Shown here piece after piece: positions 1 through 6,235 of a stretch of 6,957 nt of DNA. Each line of letters begins with the position of its first letter. Positions within the stretch are counted from its first letter, which is position 1. The position numbers and the translations under genes were made by a program. Source of the DNA: Methanospirillum sp. (lineage in GTDB: Archaea; Halobacteriota; Methanomicrobia; Methanomicrobiales; Methanospirillaceae); contig JAQVIE010000060.1 in NCBI GenBank assembly GCA_028695895.1, positions 1 to 6,957 of the forward strand. Direction: 5' to 3'. The notes under the pieces were generated by a model that had not been told where the DNA came from, ran no database searches, and saw only the letters and a list, made by a program, of their open reading frames with translations.

Positions 1-428
1 TCAAGCGGGGATATCTTCCTGATTATCTTCTCGTACCTTAACAGGGTCGTATATCGGACGTCCAGTTCTTCTTTCCTGTTTTCAAGCGTCTTCAGCCTGT
101 TTTCCAGTAAATCGCAGGTATTTGATCCTGCAACAATTAGTTCTTCATGGGTAAGGTTTGAATATTTATCAAGAAGCGGGATTTTTTCTTTTGTTTTCTT
201 TTTAATATTCATTGGGGCAAGGATTTTGATCTGCCCCCGGATCCTTATTAAAAGGGAAGTAATCTCTTCAGAATTGAAAAAATCAAGAGGACTGATTGCT
301 ACTATCTCTCCTGTATCTTCTTTTGCATCTTCAAGATGAATGGAACCTGCCTGGTAAAGAACATTAATAATTCTCCGATAATCTTTTTTCGGGCCGACCA
401 CCAGGATCTGTTTCATCTTCTGCAGCAT
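1..428 (-). CDS. ahaI: A-type ATP synthase subunit I, N-terminal part (cut by window edge)
   Basis: Subunit I (the V-ATPase 'a' subunit family) is the membrane stator. Its C-terminal membrane half forms the ion half-channels beside the rotor ring, and its soluble N-terminal half binds the peripheral stalks. Only the first 142 codons are here, running off the left edge with no stop. The start reads MLQKMKQILVVGPKKDYRRI, followed by VLYQAGSIHLED, which matches the family's opening strand and helix (VGPK-D, then a GxxHLED-like motif). From about residue 90 the chain becomes charged and helical (ENRLKTLENRKEEL), as expected for the N-terminal coiled arm. The ATG at 428 lies one base after the H stop (TAACATG), with AAGGT and GGGAT upstream, so translation is probably coupled to H. 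A second in-frame ATG at 416 (MKQILVVGP) is a possible alternative start with a weaker ribosome binding site. The membrane helices would lie outside the window and cannot be seen. Confidence 0.88.
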   Translation of the reverse strand, partial: MLQKMKQILVVGPKKDYRRIINVLYQAGSIHLEDAKEDTGEIVAISPLDFFNSEEITSLLIRIRGQIKILAPMNIKKKTKEKIPLLDKYSNLTHEELIVAGSNTCDLLENRLKTLENRKEELDVRYTTLLRYEKIIRKISPL

Positions 429-429
429 G

Positions 430-747
430 TTATCCCAGAACCTTTGTGGTGATCCATTTTACCGCAAGATCTATCTTACCTGTTCCCTTCTTTTGAATTT
501 CTTCTCTTTCTTTCCTGCCCGCTTCACGAATTAAATCGATTTCTCCAGCAAGTTTTGCAAATCCCTCATCCATGTAACGTTTAGCATCTTCAGCCCCTTT
601 CTTTTCTGCTTCCTCTATCATACCCCGTGCCCTGACCCTGGCATCATGAATACGGGTTTCAGCTTCTTTGCAGACAAGATCACACTGTTCTTTAAGTTCA
701 GTCTCTTTTCTTGATATCTGGTCCAGTAATGAATGTTCTGCCTCCAT
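430..747 (-). CDS. ahaH: A-type ATP synthase subunit H (peripheral stalk coiled coil)
   Basis: A 105-residue, highly charged, all-helical protein without membrane segments. It matches subunit H, which pairs with subunit E to form the peripheral stalks that stop the A3B3 head from turning with the rotor. The long run from about residue 5 to 95 is rich in Glu, Lys, Arg and Ala (for example KEAETRIHDARVRARGMIEE), with the regular Ala/Leu/Ile spacing of a stalk coiled coil. The C-terminus, AVKWITTKVLG, resembles the short hydrophobic tail of the family. Its length fits the usual ~100-110 residues. The identification rests on composition, size and above all on subunit I following directly; by sequence alone a short coiled coil is hard to name. 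The ATG at 747 is preceded by an excellent ribosome binding site. A TATA-like box upstream suggests that H can begin its own transcript. Confidence 0.82.
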   Translation of the reverse strand: MEAEHSLLDQISRKETELKEQCDLVCKEAETRIHDARVRARGMIEEAEKKGAEDAKRYMDEGFAKLAGEIDLIREAGRKEREEIQKKGTGKIDLAVKWITTKVLG

Positions 748-753
748 AATTCT

Positions 754-762
754 TCACCACCT
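754..762 (-). promoter_or_regulatory. ribosome binding site of subunit H
   Basis: On the minus strand AGGTGGTGA ends 6 bases before the ATG at 747. It is close to the archaeal anti-Shine-Dalgarno complement GGAGGTGATC and supports this start codon for H. Confidence 0.7.
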
Positions 763-792
763 AAGTTCCAGCTGTAAAACCCGTTTATCATG

Positions 793-801
793 AAAATATA
801 T
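793..801 (-). promoter_or_regulatory. possible TATA box for the H-I operon
   Basis: The minus strand reads GTAAAGGGATATATTTTC between the stop of the 55-codon gene and the start of H. The ATATATTTT stretch with purines just upstream (AAAGGG, BRE-like) lies about 46-54 bases before the H start codon. This would place a transcription start near 768-772 and give a short leader. It could make H-I independent of the small gene upstream, or be a secondary promoter. It is called by eye only. Confidence 0.4.
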
Positions 802-825
802 CCCTTTACCTGGGATTTGATATGA

Positions 826-993
826 TCAAAGGCCGTACTTGCTCTTCATCCTCCGGGTCATGCCATAGCTGTCATCATCTTCACGTCGTTTTTTACAGGG
901 TGGACGTCTTGCAGCTTCGAGTATCCGTTCCTCGCACCGTTTCATTGCAATCTGCTTCAGCTCGAGGATCTTTTTCATATCTGGTACTGCCAT
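826..993 (-). CDS. 55-residue protein of unknown function upstream of ahaH
   Basis: A short gene, MAVPDMKKILELKQIAMKRC at its start, 55 codons plus TGA. I do not recognise it. The first half is a probable amphipathic helix (about residues 4-29). A basic and acidic tail follows, with PPCKKRREDDD at residues 31-41. Two cysteines stand at positions 20 and 33, and there is no signal peptide or membrane segment. Evidence that it is real: a strong ribosome binding site (GGGTGAT) four bases before the ATG, a TATA-like box about 45-55 bases upstream, and tight placement 78 bases before H on the same strand. By position, between an ATP synthase D gene and an H gene, it could correspond to the small G gene that follows D in Methanosarcina operons (ahaG, function unknown), or be a leader gene of the H-I operon. 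I could not compare the sequences, so this is only a suggestion. Confidence 0.68.
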   Translation of the reverse strand: MAVPDMKKILELKQIAMKRCEERILEAARRPPCKKRREDDDSYGMTRRMKSKYGL

Positions 994-997
994 AACT

Positions 998-1004
998 ATC
1001 ACCC
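998..1004 (-). promoter_or_regulatory. ribosome binding site of the 55-codon gene
   Basis: On the minus strand GGGTGAT stands four bases before the ATG at 993. GGTGAT is the core archaeal Shine-Dalgarno sequence. It is the main reason to accept this very short gene. Confidence 0.65.
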
Positions 1005-1036
1005 TGTTTCATGTGTGACAGTCTCCAATTGGTTTT

Positions 1037-1047
1037 GTATAATAAAT
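1037..1047 (-). promoter_or_regulatory. probable TATA box for the 55-codon gene (and perhaps H-I)
   Basis: The minus strand reads ATTTATTATAC about 44-54 bases before the start codon at 993, inside a local AT-rich stretch. A start of transcription near 1010-1015 would leave a leader of about 20 bases holding the ribosome binding site. A short inverted pair, CAATT at 1026-1030 and AATTG at 1048-1052, brackets the box and might be an operator, but five-base arms are weak evidence. Confidence 0.45.
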
Positions 1048-1163
1048 AATTGTAGTACGGGTTTATTCCCTGCTCAAAACGGGATCATGAATCACAGTCC
1101 TTTCATCACATCCTCATAGATACGTATTTTTCTGATTTTGTCAGCAGTAGAATATAGTAATGG

Positions 1164-1170
1164 TTTATAA
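1164..1170 (+). promoter_or_regulatory. probable TATA box for the universal stress protein gene
   Basis: TTTATAA lies about 48-54 bases before the ATG at 1218, so transcription would begin near 1190-1196 with a leader of about 25 bases. The sequence agrees well with the methanogen TATA consensus (TTTATATA). With the minus-strand box at 1037-1047 it forms a divergent promoter region about 120 bp apart. I see no RNA gene or clear long repeat elsewhere in this 994-1217 interval. Confidence 0.5.
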
Positions 1171-1217
1171 GATTTAATCACAAGGTACCAGTAGGTAAAA
1201 GGCCTGGTCGATTGCAT

Positions 1218-2066
1218 ATGTTTAAACGAATTCTGTTTCCCACCGATTTTTCAGATTATGCAAGACGTGTTATGGACTGTATAGCAGATCTCCCTGGAGT
1301 GGAGGAGGTTGTTATGGTTCATATTGTCGGCACAAATAAGCCTGTATCTCTTCGAAGTGACATGGTATCATCTGCCCGTACAAGGATTGAAGCAGAAGCA
1401 GCCCTGTTAAAAAATCTCGGTATTCCATCTGTCAAATCTGAAGTCCTTGTTTTTGAATCTGCTGCTACCGGGATCGACGATGCAGCAAACCGGAATAGTT
1501 CAGACCTAATCGTGATGGGAGCCAGGGGAAAGAGTATCATCAAAGGTCTTCATCTTGGAAGTGTTACTCACCGGGTGCTCCGTGAATCAAAGAAAAACCT
1601 GCTTATTATGCGCAGTCCAATAATTGAAACACTGTCAGGAGAGAAGTACCAGAAATATTGCCCCCTCATCCTGTCCAGGGTGCTGGTTCCGGTTGATCTT
1701 ACTGATGAATCATGGATTGCAGTTGACCTGCTGGCTAAAATCCCTGATGTTTCAGAGATCATTGTAGCTTTTGTTATCTCCAGGGGTGAATCCGAACGGG
1801 AGATAGAACGTTTAAAAGAGCAGGCAGGAGAGGAACTGGAAAAAAAGTGCAGGCAGGTACGAACAACAGGAACTGAAATCAGGTGGCGAATCCTTGAAGG
1901 AGATCTTGTAGGCGGGATTAATGACTATGCACAGGAAGCAGATGTCTCCCTTGTCTGCACAGTACCCACAGAAAAAGGCTTTTTTGCCGAGATGTTGCAT
2001 GGAAGTTTTTCATGCGAACTTGCGCGTCTTGCAACAAAACCTGTGCTGGTTATCAGAAGAATATAA
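1218..2066 (+). CDS. tandem-domain universal stress protein (UspA family)
   Basis: A 282-residue cytoplasmic protein made of two Usp domains (about 1-135 and 152-282). Domain 1 begins MFKRILFPTDFSDYARRVMD, the classic Usp opening strand with its Asp, and carries the ATP-binding signature G-2x-G-9x-G-S at G101, G104, G114 and S115 (GARGKSIIKGLHLGS), ending in LLIMR. Domain 2 restarts with RVLVPVDLTDESW and ends KPVLVIRRI, but its nucleotide loop (VPTEKGFFAEMLHGS, 249-263) has lost the first two glycines and keeps only the G-S, so it probably binds no ATP in the usual way. I choose the ATG at 1218; the in-frame TTG at 1212 would add only two residues, lies too close to the weak GGTCGAT site, and is not needed. 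The gene stands alone on the plus strand, converging on ATP synthase D. Usp proteins respond to stress or energy state; a link to the ATP synthase is inferred only from position. Confidence 0.88.
   Translation: MFKRILFPTDFSDYARRVMDCIADLPGVEEVVMVHIVGTNKPVSLRSDMVSSARTRIEAEAALLKNLGIPSVKSEVLVFESAATGIDDAANRNSSDLIVMGARGKSIIKGLHLGSVTHRVLRESKKNLLIMRSPIIETLSGEKYQKYCPLILSRVLVPVDLTDESWIAVDLLAKIPDVSEIIVAFVISRGESEREIERLKEQAGEELEKKCRQVRTTGTEIRWRILEGDLVGGINDYAQEADVSLVCTVPTEKGFFAEMLHGSFSCELARLATKPVLVIRRI
1972..1984 (-). terminator. weak candidate terminator for the C-F-A-B-D transcript
   Basis: AAAAAGGCTTTTT is a short inverted repeat giving a T run on either strand. It lies about 87-99 bases past the stop codon of D, within the stress-protein coding region. 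It is the clearest T run that a transcript leaving D would meet early. The arms are short and it sits in a coding region, so the support is slight. Confidence 0.2.
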
Positions 2067-2070
2067 GGGA

Positions 2071-2745
2071 TTACAGGCCCTGATTATCAGTTCTTTCTTT
2101 TTTCTCCATATTTTGTTTCATTCGTTTTCTTCTGAAGAGATCTTCACGTTCCCGCTCTTCAAGCCTTATCTCGATATATCTCATGGTTCGCACAAGTCTG
2201 GGTATTACGAGATGTTCAAGGGCATTTACCCTTCTCCTTGTCCTGTTCATCTCAAACGAGATACGATCCAGTCTGCCTTCAAGTGATGCATATATGATGA
2301 GGGATTCGAGAACTGATTCAAACCGGAGGGCTGCCTCATCAACCTGGCCTGATGTCCCTGATATGCTGTATCCACGCTGGCTCCGGAAATGACCATGCCC
2401 TGACATCTCCGGCATGGTTAAATCAGGTACACGAACACCCATAATCTGTGACAAAGAGACTGTTGGTTCAGGTATCTTTACAGACGATAAAGCCAGTTCT
2501 TCAAGCCTTATCCAGCCGGTCATGATCCCTGCCAGTTGAAGTGCCTCGCAGGCCCCCTGTATTTGTCTTCTTATCGTAACCGCCATATTCTCCAGCTCTT
2601 TTGACAGTCTGGCATGTTCAATGACCAGTGCATCAAGTTTTTCCTGGAGAATATCCTTTCCTTTGCTGGCGATAAGCTCACGTCTTGAAAGCCTGATAAG
2701 CTCCAGCCTGGTTGGTTTTACTCCTGCGATTACGGCCCTTTGCAT
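2071..2745 (-). CDS. ahaD: A-type ATP synthase subunit D (central shaft)
   Basis: Subunit D is the long coiled-coil shaft that turns inside the A3B3 head, equivalent to the gamma subunit of F-type enzymes. The N-terminal helix begins VKPTRLELIRLSRRELIASK, matching the family's (V)NPTR-eLlrLk opening. A middle region (about 85-135) ends in RGYSISGTSGQVDEAA, the conserved head segment. The C-terminal helix carries NRTRRRVNALEHLVIPRL (167-184) followed by IEIRLEEREREDLFRRKRMK, a strong family signature. At 224 residues it is slightly longer than many homologues (about 205-215), through a loop near 107-124 and a charged tail (MEKKERTDNQGL). Its ATG shares one base with the B stop (TAATG) and has a strong site, GGTGAGGAG, eight bases upstream. 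It is the last gene of the run, with its stop four bases from the converging stress-protein gene. Confidence 0.93.
   Translation of the reverse strand: MQRAVIAGVKPTRLELIRLSRRELIASKGKDILQEKLDALVIEHARLSKELENMAVTIRRQIQGACEALQLAGIMTGWIRLEELALSSVKIPEPTVSLSQIMGVRVPDLTMPEMSGHGHFRSQRGYSISGTSGQVDEAALRFESVLESLIIYASLEGRLDRISFEMNRTRRRVNALEHLVIPRLVRTMRYIEIRLEEREREDLFRRKRMKQNMEKKERTDNQGL
2091..2105 (+). terminator. possible oligo-T terminator of the stress-protein gene
   Basis: A T-rich run, TTCTTTCTTTTTTCT, begins 25 bases after the Usp stop codon. Archaeal RNA polymerase commonly stops at such U-rich stretches without a hairpin. The run lies inside the end of subunit D on the other strand, where it encodes part of the lysine-rich tail, so the base composition may simply reflect that coding sequence. 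Confidence 0.33.
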
Positions 2746-4139
2746 TATGCCTTCTCCTCACCACGATAGTACTTACTGATGAATTCAGTACTGATACGCT
2801 TTAATTCTGACATCGGAAGTAATGACAGAAGATTCCATGCAAGGTTAAGGGTGTCGTCAAATGAGCGGTCTTCATAAGATGCCTGTCTGATAAAATCATT
2901 CTCGAACCTTTCGCAGAACCTAATATAAAGCTTGTCAAGCGTGGTAAGTCCCTCTTCTCCCATGACTGCAACAAGACTTTTCAGCCTGATACCCTTGGCA
3001 TATGCCGAATAAAGCTGGTTTTTAACTTCTGCATGGTCGGCCCTTGTTCTTCCTGTTCCTATACCTCCTTGCATAAGTCTTGAGAGGCAGGGGAGCACAT
3101 CAACAGGCGGGTAGATTCCTTTCATGTGGAGATCCCTTGATAAAACTATCTGTCCTTCTGTAATATATCCTGTCAGATCAGGGACCGGGTGAGTGATATC
3201 ATCGTCAGGCATTGTCAGAATGGGAATCTGGGTGATTGAACCTTCCCTTCCTCGTATCCTTCCGGCACGTTCAAACAGTGAGGCAAGATCGGTGTAAATG
3301 TACCCGGGATATCCTCTTCTGCCAGGAACTTCCTCTCTTGCTGCGGCAATTTCACGAAGTGCCTCACAATAATTGGTGATATCTGTCAGCACCACAAGAA
3401 CATGCATGCCCTTGTCAAATGCCAGGAATTCTGCGGTGGTAAGGGCCAGTCTTGGAGTGATTGTTCGCTCAATAGCCGGATCATCTGCAAGATTAAGGAA
3501 CAGGACCGCCCTTTCCAGTGCCCCGCTCTCTTCAAACTCCCTGATGAAAAAAGCAGATTCTTCATAGGTAATGCCCATCGCAGCAAAAACAACTGCAAAT
3601 TTTTCTGCCTGGCCTGTTACTTTTGCCTGCCTTGCAATCTGCGATGCCAGCAGGTTGTGGGGAAGTCCGGCTCCTGAAAAAATTGGCAGTTTCTGACCCC
3701 TGACCAGGGTATTCATGCCGTCAATGGATGAAATTCCTGTCTGAATGGAGTCACGCGGATGCTCACGGGCAGAGGGATTTACCGGGGCACCATATATATC
3801 GCGTATACATTCAGGAATGACTGGGCCTCCGCCATCTATCGGCCTTGCACTACCGTCAAAAGTCCTGCCAAGCATGTCAGAGGACAGGGATATCTTCATA
3901 GGTTCTCCCCTGAACCTGACCTGTGTCAGTTCTGTGTCAAGATCCCTTGTTCCCCTGAATACCTGGACCATGGCCCTCGTGGTTGTGGTCTCAAGCACCT
4001 GCCCAATACGAACTTCACCACCAGGAAGAGTAATCTCTGCTATCTCACCGTACCCTATCCCTTCTACACCGTCAAGCACCATTAACGGTCCTACTACCTT
4101 TGAAACGCCTGTATATGTTCGAAATTTCAGATCAGTCAT
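2745..4139 (-). CDS. ahaB: A-type ATP synthase subunit B (non-catalytic head subunit)
   Basis: Subunit B alternates with A in the A3B3 head and completes the catalytic sites from the neighbouring side. The 464-residue length is normal. The N-terminal barrel is seen around 8-80 ([19 protein letters not shown]). In place of a Walker A loop it has FSGAGLPHN at 154-162, the degenerate loop typical of B. The segment [20 protein letters not shown] (251-270) followed by [10 protein letters not shown] is diagnostic. [10 protein letters not shown] at 352-361 contains R354, which by comparison with the family is the arginine finger reaching into the A active site. The C-terminal helical domain continues to [10 protein letters not shown]. 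The ATG overlaps the end of A by four bases (ATGA), so equal synthesis of A and B by coupled translation is likely. Nothing appears broken or missing. Confidence 0.97.
   Translation of the reverse strand: MTDLKFRTYTGVSKVVGPLMVLDGVEGIGYGEIAEITLPGGEVRIGQVLETTTTRAMVQVFRGTRDLDTELTQVRFRGEPMKISLSSDMLGRTFDGSARPIDGGGPVIPECIRDIYGAPVNPSAREHPRDSIQTGISSIDGMNTLVRGQKLPIFSGAGLPHNLLASQIARQAKVTGQAEKFAVVFAAMGITYEESAFFIREFEESGALERAVLFLNLADDPAIERTITPRLALTTAEFLAFDKGMHVLVVLTDITNYCEALREIAAAREEVPGRRGYPGYIYTDLASLFERAGRIRGREGSITQIPILTMPDDDITHPVPDLTGYITEGQIVLSRDLHMKGIYPPVDVLPCLSRLMQGGIGTGRTRADHAEVKNQLYSAYAKGIRLKSLVAVMGEEGLTTLDKLYIRFCERFENDFIRQASYEDRSFDDTLNLAWNLLSLLPMSELKRISTEFISKYYRGEEKA
2754..2762 (-). promoter_or_regulatory. 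ribosome binding site of subunit D
   Basis: GGTGAGGAG on the minus strand, inside the end of B, lies eight bases before the D start codon. It is as strong as the sites of the free-standing genes. D therefore may be translated efficiently by new initiation rather than only by coupling across the TAATG join. Confidence 0.6.
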
Positions 4140-5962
4140 AAACCTGCCCTCATATTTCTTATCGTCTCCGAATTGCGTTCAATCGAGTTAAAGAGTGTTT
4201 CTTCCTCTTCAGGGGAAGATGTTCCCATTCTGGCAAATGATTCAATTAATGGAAGTCCCCTGAGTTCAGATACCTGGATACCGGTATCAATGGCATGTTC
4301 TGCCTGTTCAAAAAATTTAAATATTGCTTTTAACATCCTGTATTGTTTCTCAGGGCCGGTAAATGTGTCATACTCATCAAAAGCGTACTGCATCAGGTAA
4401 CTTTCCCTGATAATTTCAGCCTTTAAAAGAAGCAGACGATCTGATTCAGGGAGAGTTTCAGGACCTACCAGACGTATAATCTCTTCAAGTTCATTTTCAC
4501 GTTGCAGTATCTCCATCATCTCCTGTTTCATCCTGATAAAATCAGGACCGATATGTTCCTCCCACCATATGCCGGCGGTTTTGCTGTAAAGAGAATAGGA
4601 CATAAGCCAGTTGATCGCAGGAAAATGACGTTGATAGGCAAGATCTGCATCAAGAGCCCAGAACACCTTTACAATACGCAGGGTGTTCTGAGTTACAGGT
4701 TCAGAAAAGTCACCACCAGGTGGAGAGACCGCACCAATTACAGAGATAGATCCTTCATGCCCGCCTGAGCCGATAAGGGAAACCCTGCCTGCCCGTTCGT
4801 AAAAATCGGCAAGACGTGAACTCAGATACGCAGGATAACCTTCTTCTCCTGGCATCTCTTCAAGCCGTCCTGATATCTCACGCATTGCCTCTGCCCATCT
4901 GGAAGTGGAATCAGCCATGAGTGCAACATGATAACCCATATCCCGGTAATATTCTGCAATGGTAATGCCTGTATACACCGATGCTTCCCTTGCAGCAACA
5001 GGCATATTGCTTGTGTTTGCAATGAGTACCATCCTGCTGCTCAGAGAATGACCTGTTCTTGGATCTTTAAGGGTCGGGAACTGTTCAAGAACATCAGCCA
5101 TCTCATTTCCCCGCTCACCGCAACCGATATAAACGATGATGTCAGCATTAACCCACTTTGCCAGCTGTTGCTGGACAACAGTTTTTCCTGATCCAAAAGG
5201 CCCTGGTATGGCGGCAGTTCCACCACGGGCAAGAGGAAAGAGTGTGTCAATTATCCGTTGACCTGTCATGAGTGGTTCAATTGGATCAAGACGCTCCAGA
5301 ACAGGGCGGGGATCTCGTACAGGCCAGCGCTGGATCATGGTAAGGTTTTTTTTCTCATTTCCTGTATCAAGAACTGCGATGGTGTCGGTAATTACATATT
5401 CTCCCTTTTTTGCAATGGATTGCAGAGTTCCTGTGACTCCTGGAGGGACAAGGATGTAATGATTGACAGATACAGATTCGCGGACACAGCCTATCCGGTC
5501 ACCTTCCCTGACCATGTCACCTGCTTTTGTGAGAGGATAAAACATGTATCTCTTCGTCCGGTCAAGTGCCGGGGCCGACGAACCCCGTTCGATCATGTCA
5601 CCGGTTTTTTTCAAGATCTCCTGGAGAGGACGCTGGATACCGTCATACATGGTGCCAACAAGCCCTGGACCAAGTTCAACTGAGAGAGGAAGAAAGGTTC
5701 TGACCACAGGTTCACCAGGAGTGACACCTACTGTCTCCTCATAGACCTGTATGGTGGCCCTGTCTCCTTCCAGTATAATTATCTCACCAATAAGCCCATC
5801 AATGCCAACTCTGACCGATTCGTACATCCTGCTTCCGGCCATTCCTTCCGCTTCAATTACCGGTCCGGTCACACGGATAATCACTCCGTTTTTCTCTTCA
5901 CTCATTTCAGTTTCGTCGTTTTTTTCTTTTTTTTCCATTGATCTGTCCACCGTCATCACCAT
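4136..5962 (-). CDS. ahaA: A-type ATP synthase subunit A (catalytic)
   Basis: Subunit A carries the three catalytic sites where ADP and phosphate become ATP. Counting from the first ATG (608 residues), it shows the N-terminal barrel (26-95, [16 protein letters not shown]), the non-homologous bulge specific to A/V-type catalytic subunits (about 115-200), Walker A GPFGSGKT (254-261), GERGNE with the catalytic Glu at 283, [20 protein letters not shown] with Walker B Asp 351, and [20 protein letters not shown] before the C-terminal helical domain. All key residues are present. It is longer than usual (about 575-590) because of a charged, Lys/Glu-rich extension before the barrel. Starts at 5962, 5956, 5938 and 5905 are in frame; 5962 has a weak GGGCTG six bases after the F stop, while 5938 (MEKKEKNDE) has GGTGG about nine bases upstream and may be the true one. 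A ends by overlapping the B start. Confidence 0.97.
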   Translation of the reverse strand: MVMTVDRSMEKKEKNDETEMSEEKNGVIIRVTGPVIEAEGMAGSRMYESVRVGIDGLIGEIIILEGDRATIQVYEETVGVTPGEPVVRTFLPLSVELGPGLVGTMYDGIQRPLQEILKKTGDMIERGSSAPALDRTKRYMFYPLTKAGDMVREGDRIGCVRESVSVNHYILVPPGVTGTLQSIAKKGEYVITDTIAVLDTGNEKKNLTMIQRWPVRDPRPVLERLDPIEPLMTGQRIIDTLFPLARGGTAAIPGPFGSGKTVVQQQLAKWVNADIIVYIGCGERGNEMADVLEQFPTLKDPRTGHSLSSRMVLIANTSNMPVAAREASVYTGITIAEYYRDMGYHVALMADSTSRWAEAMREISGRLEEMPGEEGYPAYLSSRLADFYERAGRVSLIGSGGHEGSISVIGAVSPPGGDFSEPVTQNTLRIVKVFWALDADLAYQRHFPAINWLMSYSLYSKTAGIWWEEHIGPDFIRMKQEMMEILQRENELEEIIRLVGPETLPESDRLLLLKAEIIRESYLMQYAFDEYDTFTGPEKQYRMLKAIFKFFEQAEHAIDTGIQVSELRGLPLIESFARMGTSSPEEEETLFNSIERNSETIRNMRAGL

Positions 5963-5968
5963 CAGCCC

Positions 5969-6235
5969 TTAACAGAAGAGACCCTGCTCATGATCATCAG
6001 GTATAACTGCTATAACCGGAATCATCTCAGGTGATCTTTTTATCTCCTGTATTTTGTCCTGGATCATTAAAGCTACAGTGTTGCTTACCAGGATTATCCC
6101 TATCTCCCGGTTTTTATGGCATGACTCAAGGTGGGCCAGTGCCTCTTCTTTATTCTCACAGGTATATCCGGCATGAACTCCGCCAAGATTAAATCCCATC
6201 ACCATTCTCCGTGATGCAAGCAGGGCAACTTTCAT
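5969..6235 (-). CDS. ahaF: A-type ATP synthase subunit F, short form
   Basis: Subunit F is a small protein with a response-regulator-like alpha/beta fold. It binds subunit D in the central stalk and helps couple and regulate catalysis. The 88 residues show the family pattern: MKVALLASRRMVMGFNLGGV as first strand and loop, EEALAHLESC as a helix, IGIILVSNTVALMIQDKIQE as second strand and helix, then MIPVIAVIPDD as a late strand. The chain stops at DDHEQGLFC. Homologues usually run to about 100-110 residues, with a final amphipathic helix that packs along the shaft; that helix is missing here. The start of A follows six bases later, so there is no room for it and no sign of a nearby frameshift. 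The start overlaps the C stop (ATGA) behind a strong GGGAGGAG site at 6238-6245. Identity is supported mainly by fold pattern, size and position between C and A. Confidence 0.88.
   Translation of the reverse strand: MKVALLASRRMVMGFNLGGVHAGYTCENKEEALAHLESCHKNREIGIILVSNTVALMIQDKIQEIKRSPEMIPVIAVIPDDHEQGLFC

Noticed and set aside
1092..1217. A 41-codon minus-strand frame (MQSTRPFTYWYLVIKSYKPL at its start) starting from the palindrome CATATG that also holds the stress-protein start codon
   Set aside because: The composition looks somewhat protein-like, but there is no ribosome binding site before the ATG, the frame runs through the likely stress-protein promoter, and nothing about it is recognisable. 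Chance is more likely, though a remnant cannot be excluded.
1212..1217. TTG at 1212 as the start of the stress protein
   Set aside because: It adds only Met-His before MFKRILFPTD, where the family begins, and the GG-rich site upstream is better spaced for the ATG at 1218.
1921..2392. Plus-strand frames of 121 and 69 codons near the usp/D junction
   Set aside because: They overlap the conserved stress protein and subunit D in other frames, and their translations look like antisense coding sequence.
3373..4191. Plus-strand open frames of 64-148 codons across the A/B genes
   Set aside because: They are opposite-strand shadows of the well-conserved A and B genes, with no family resemblance or convincing ribosome binding sites.
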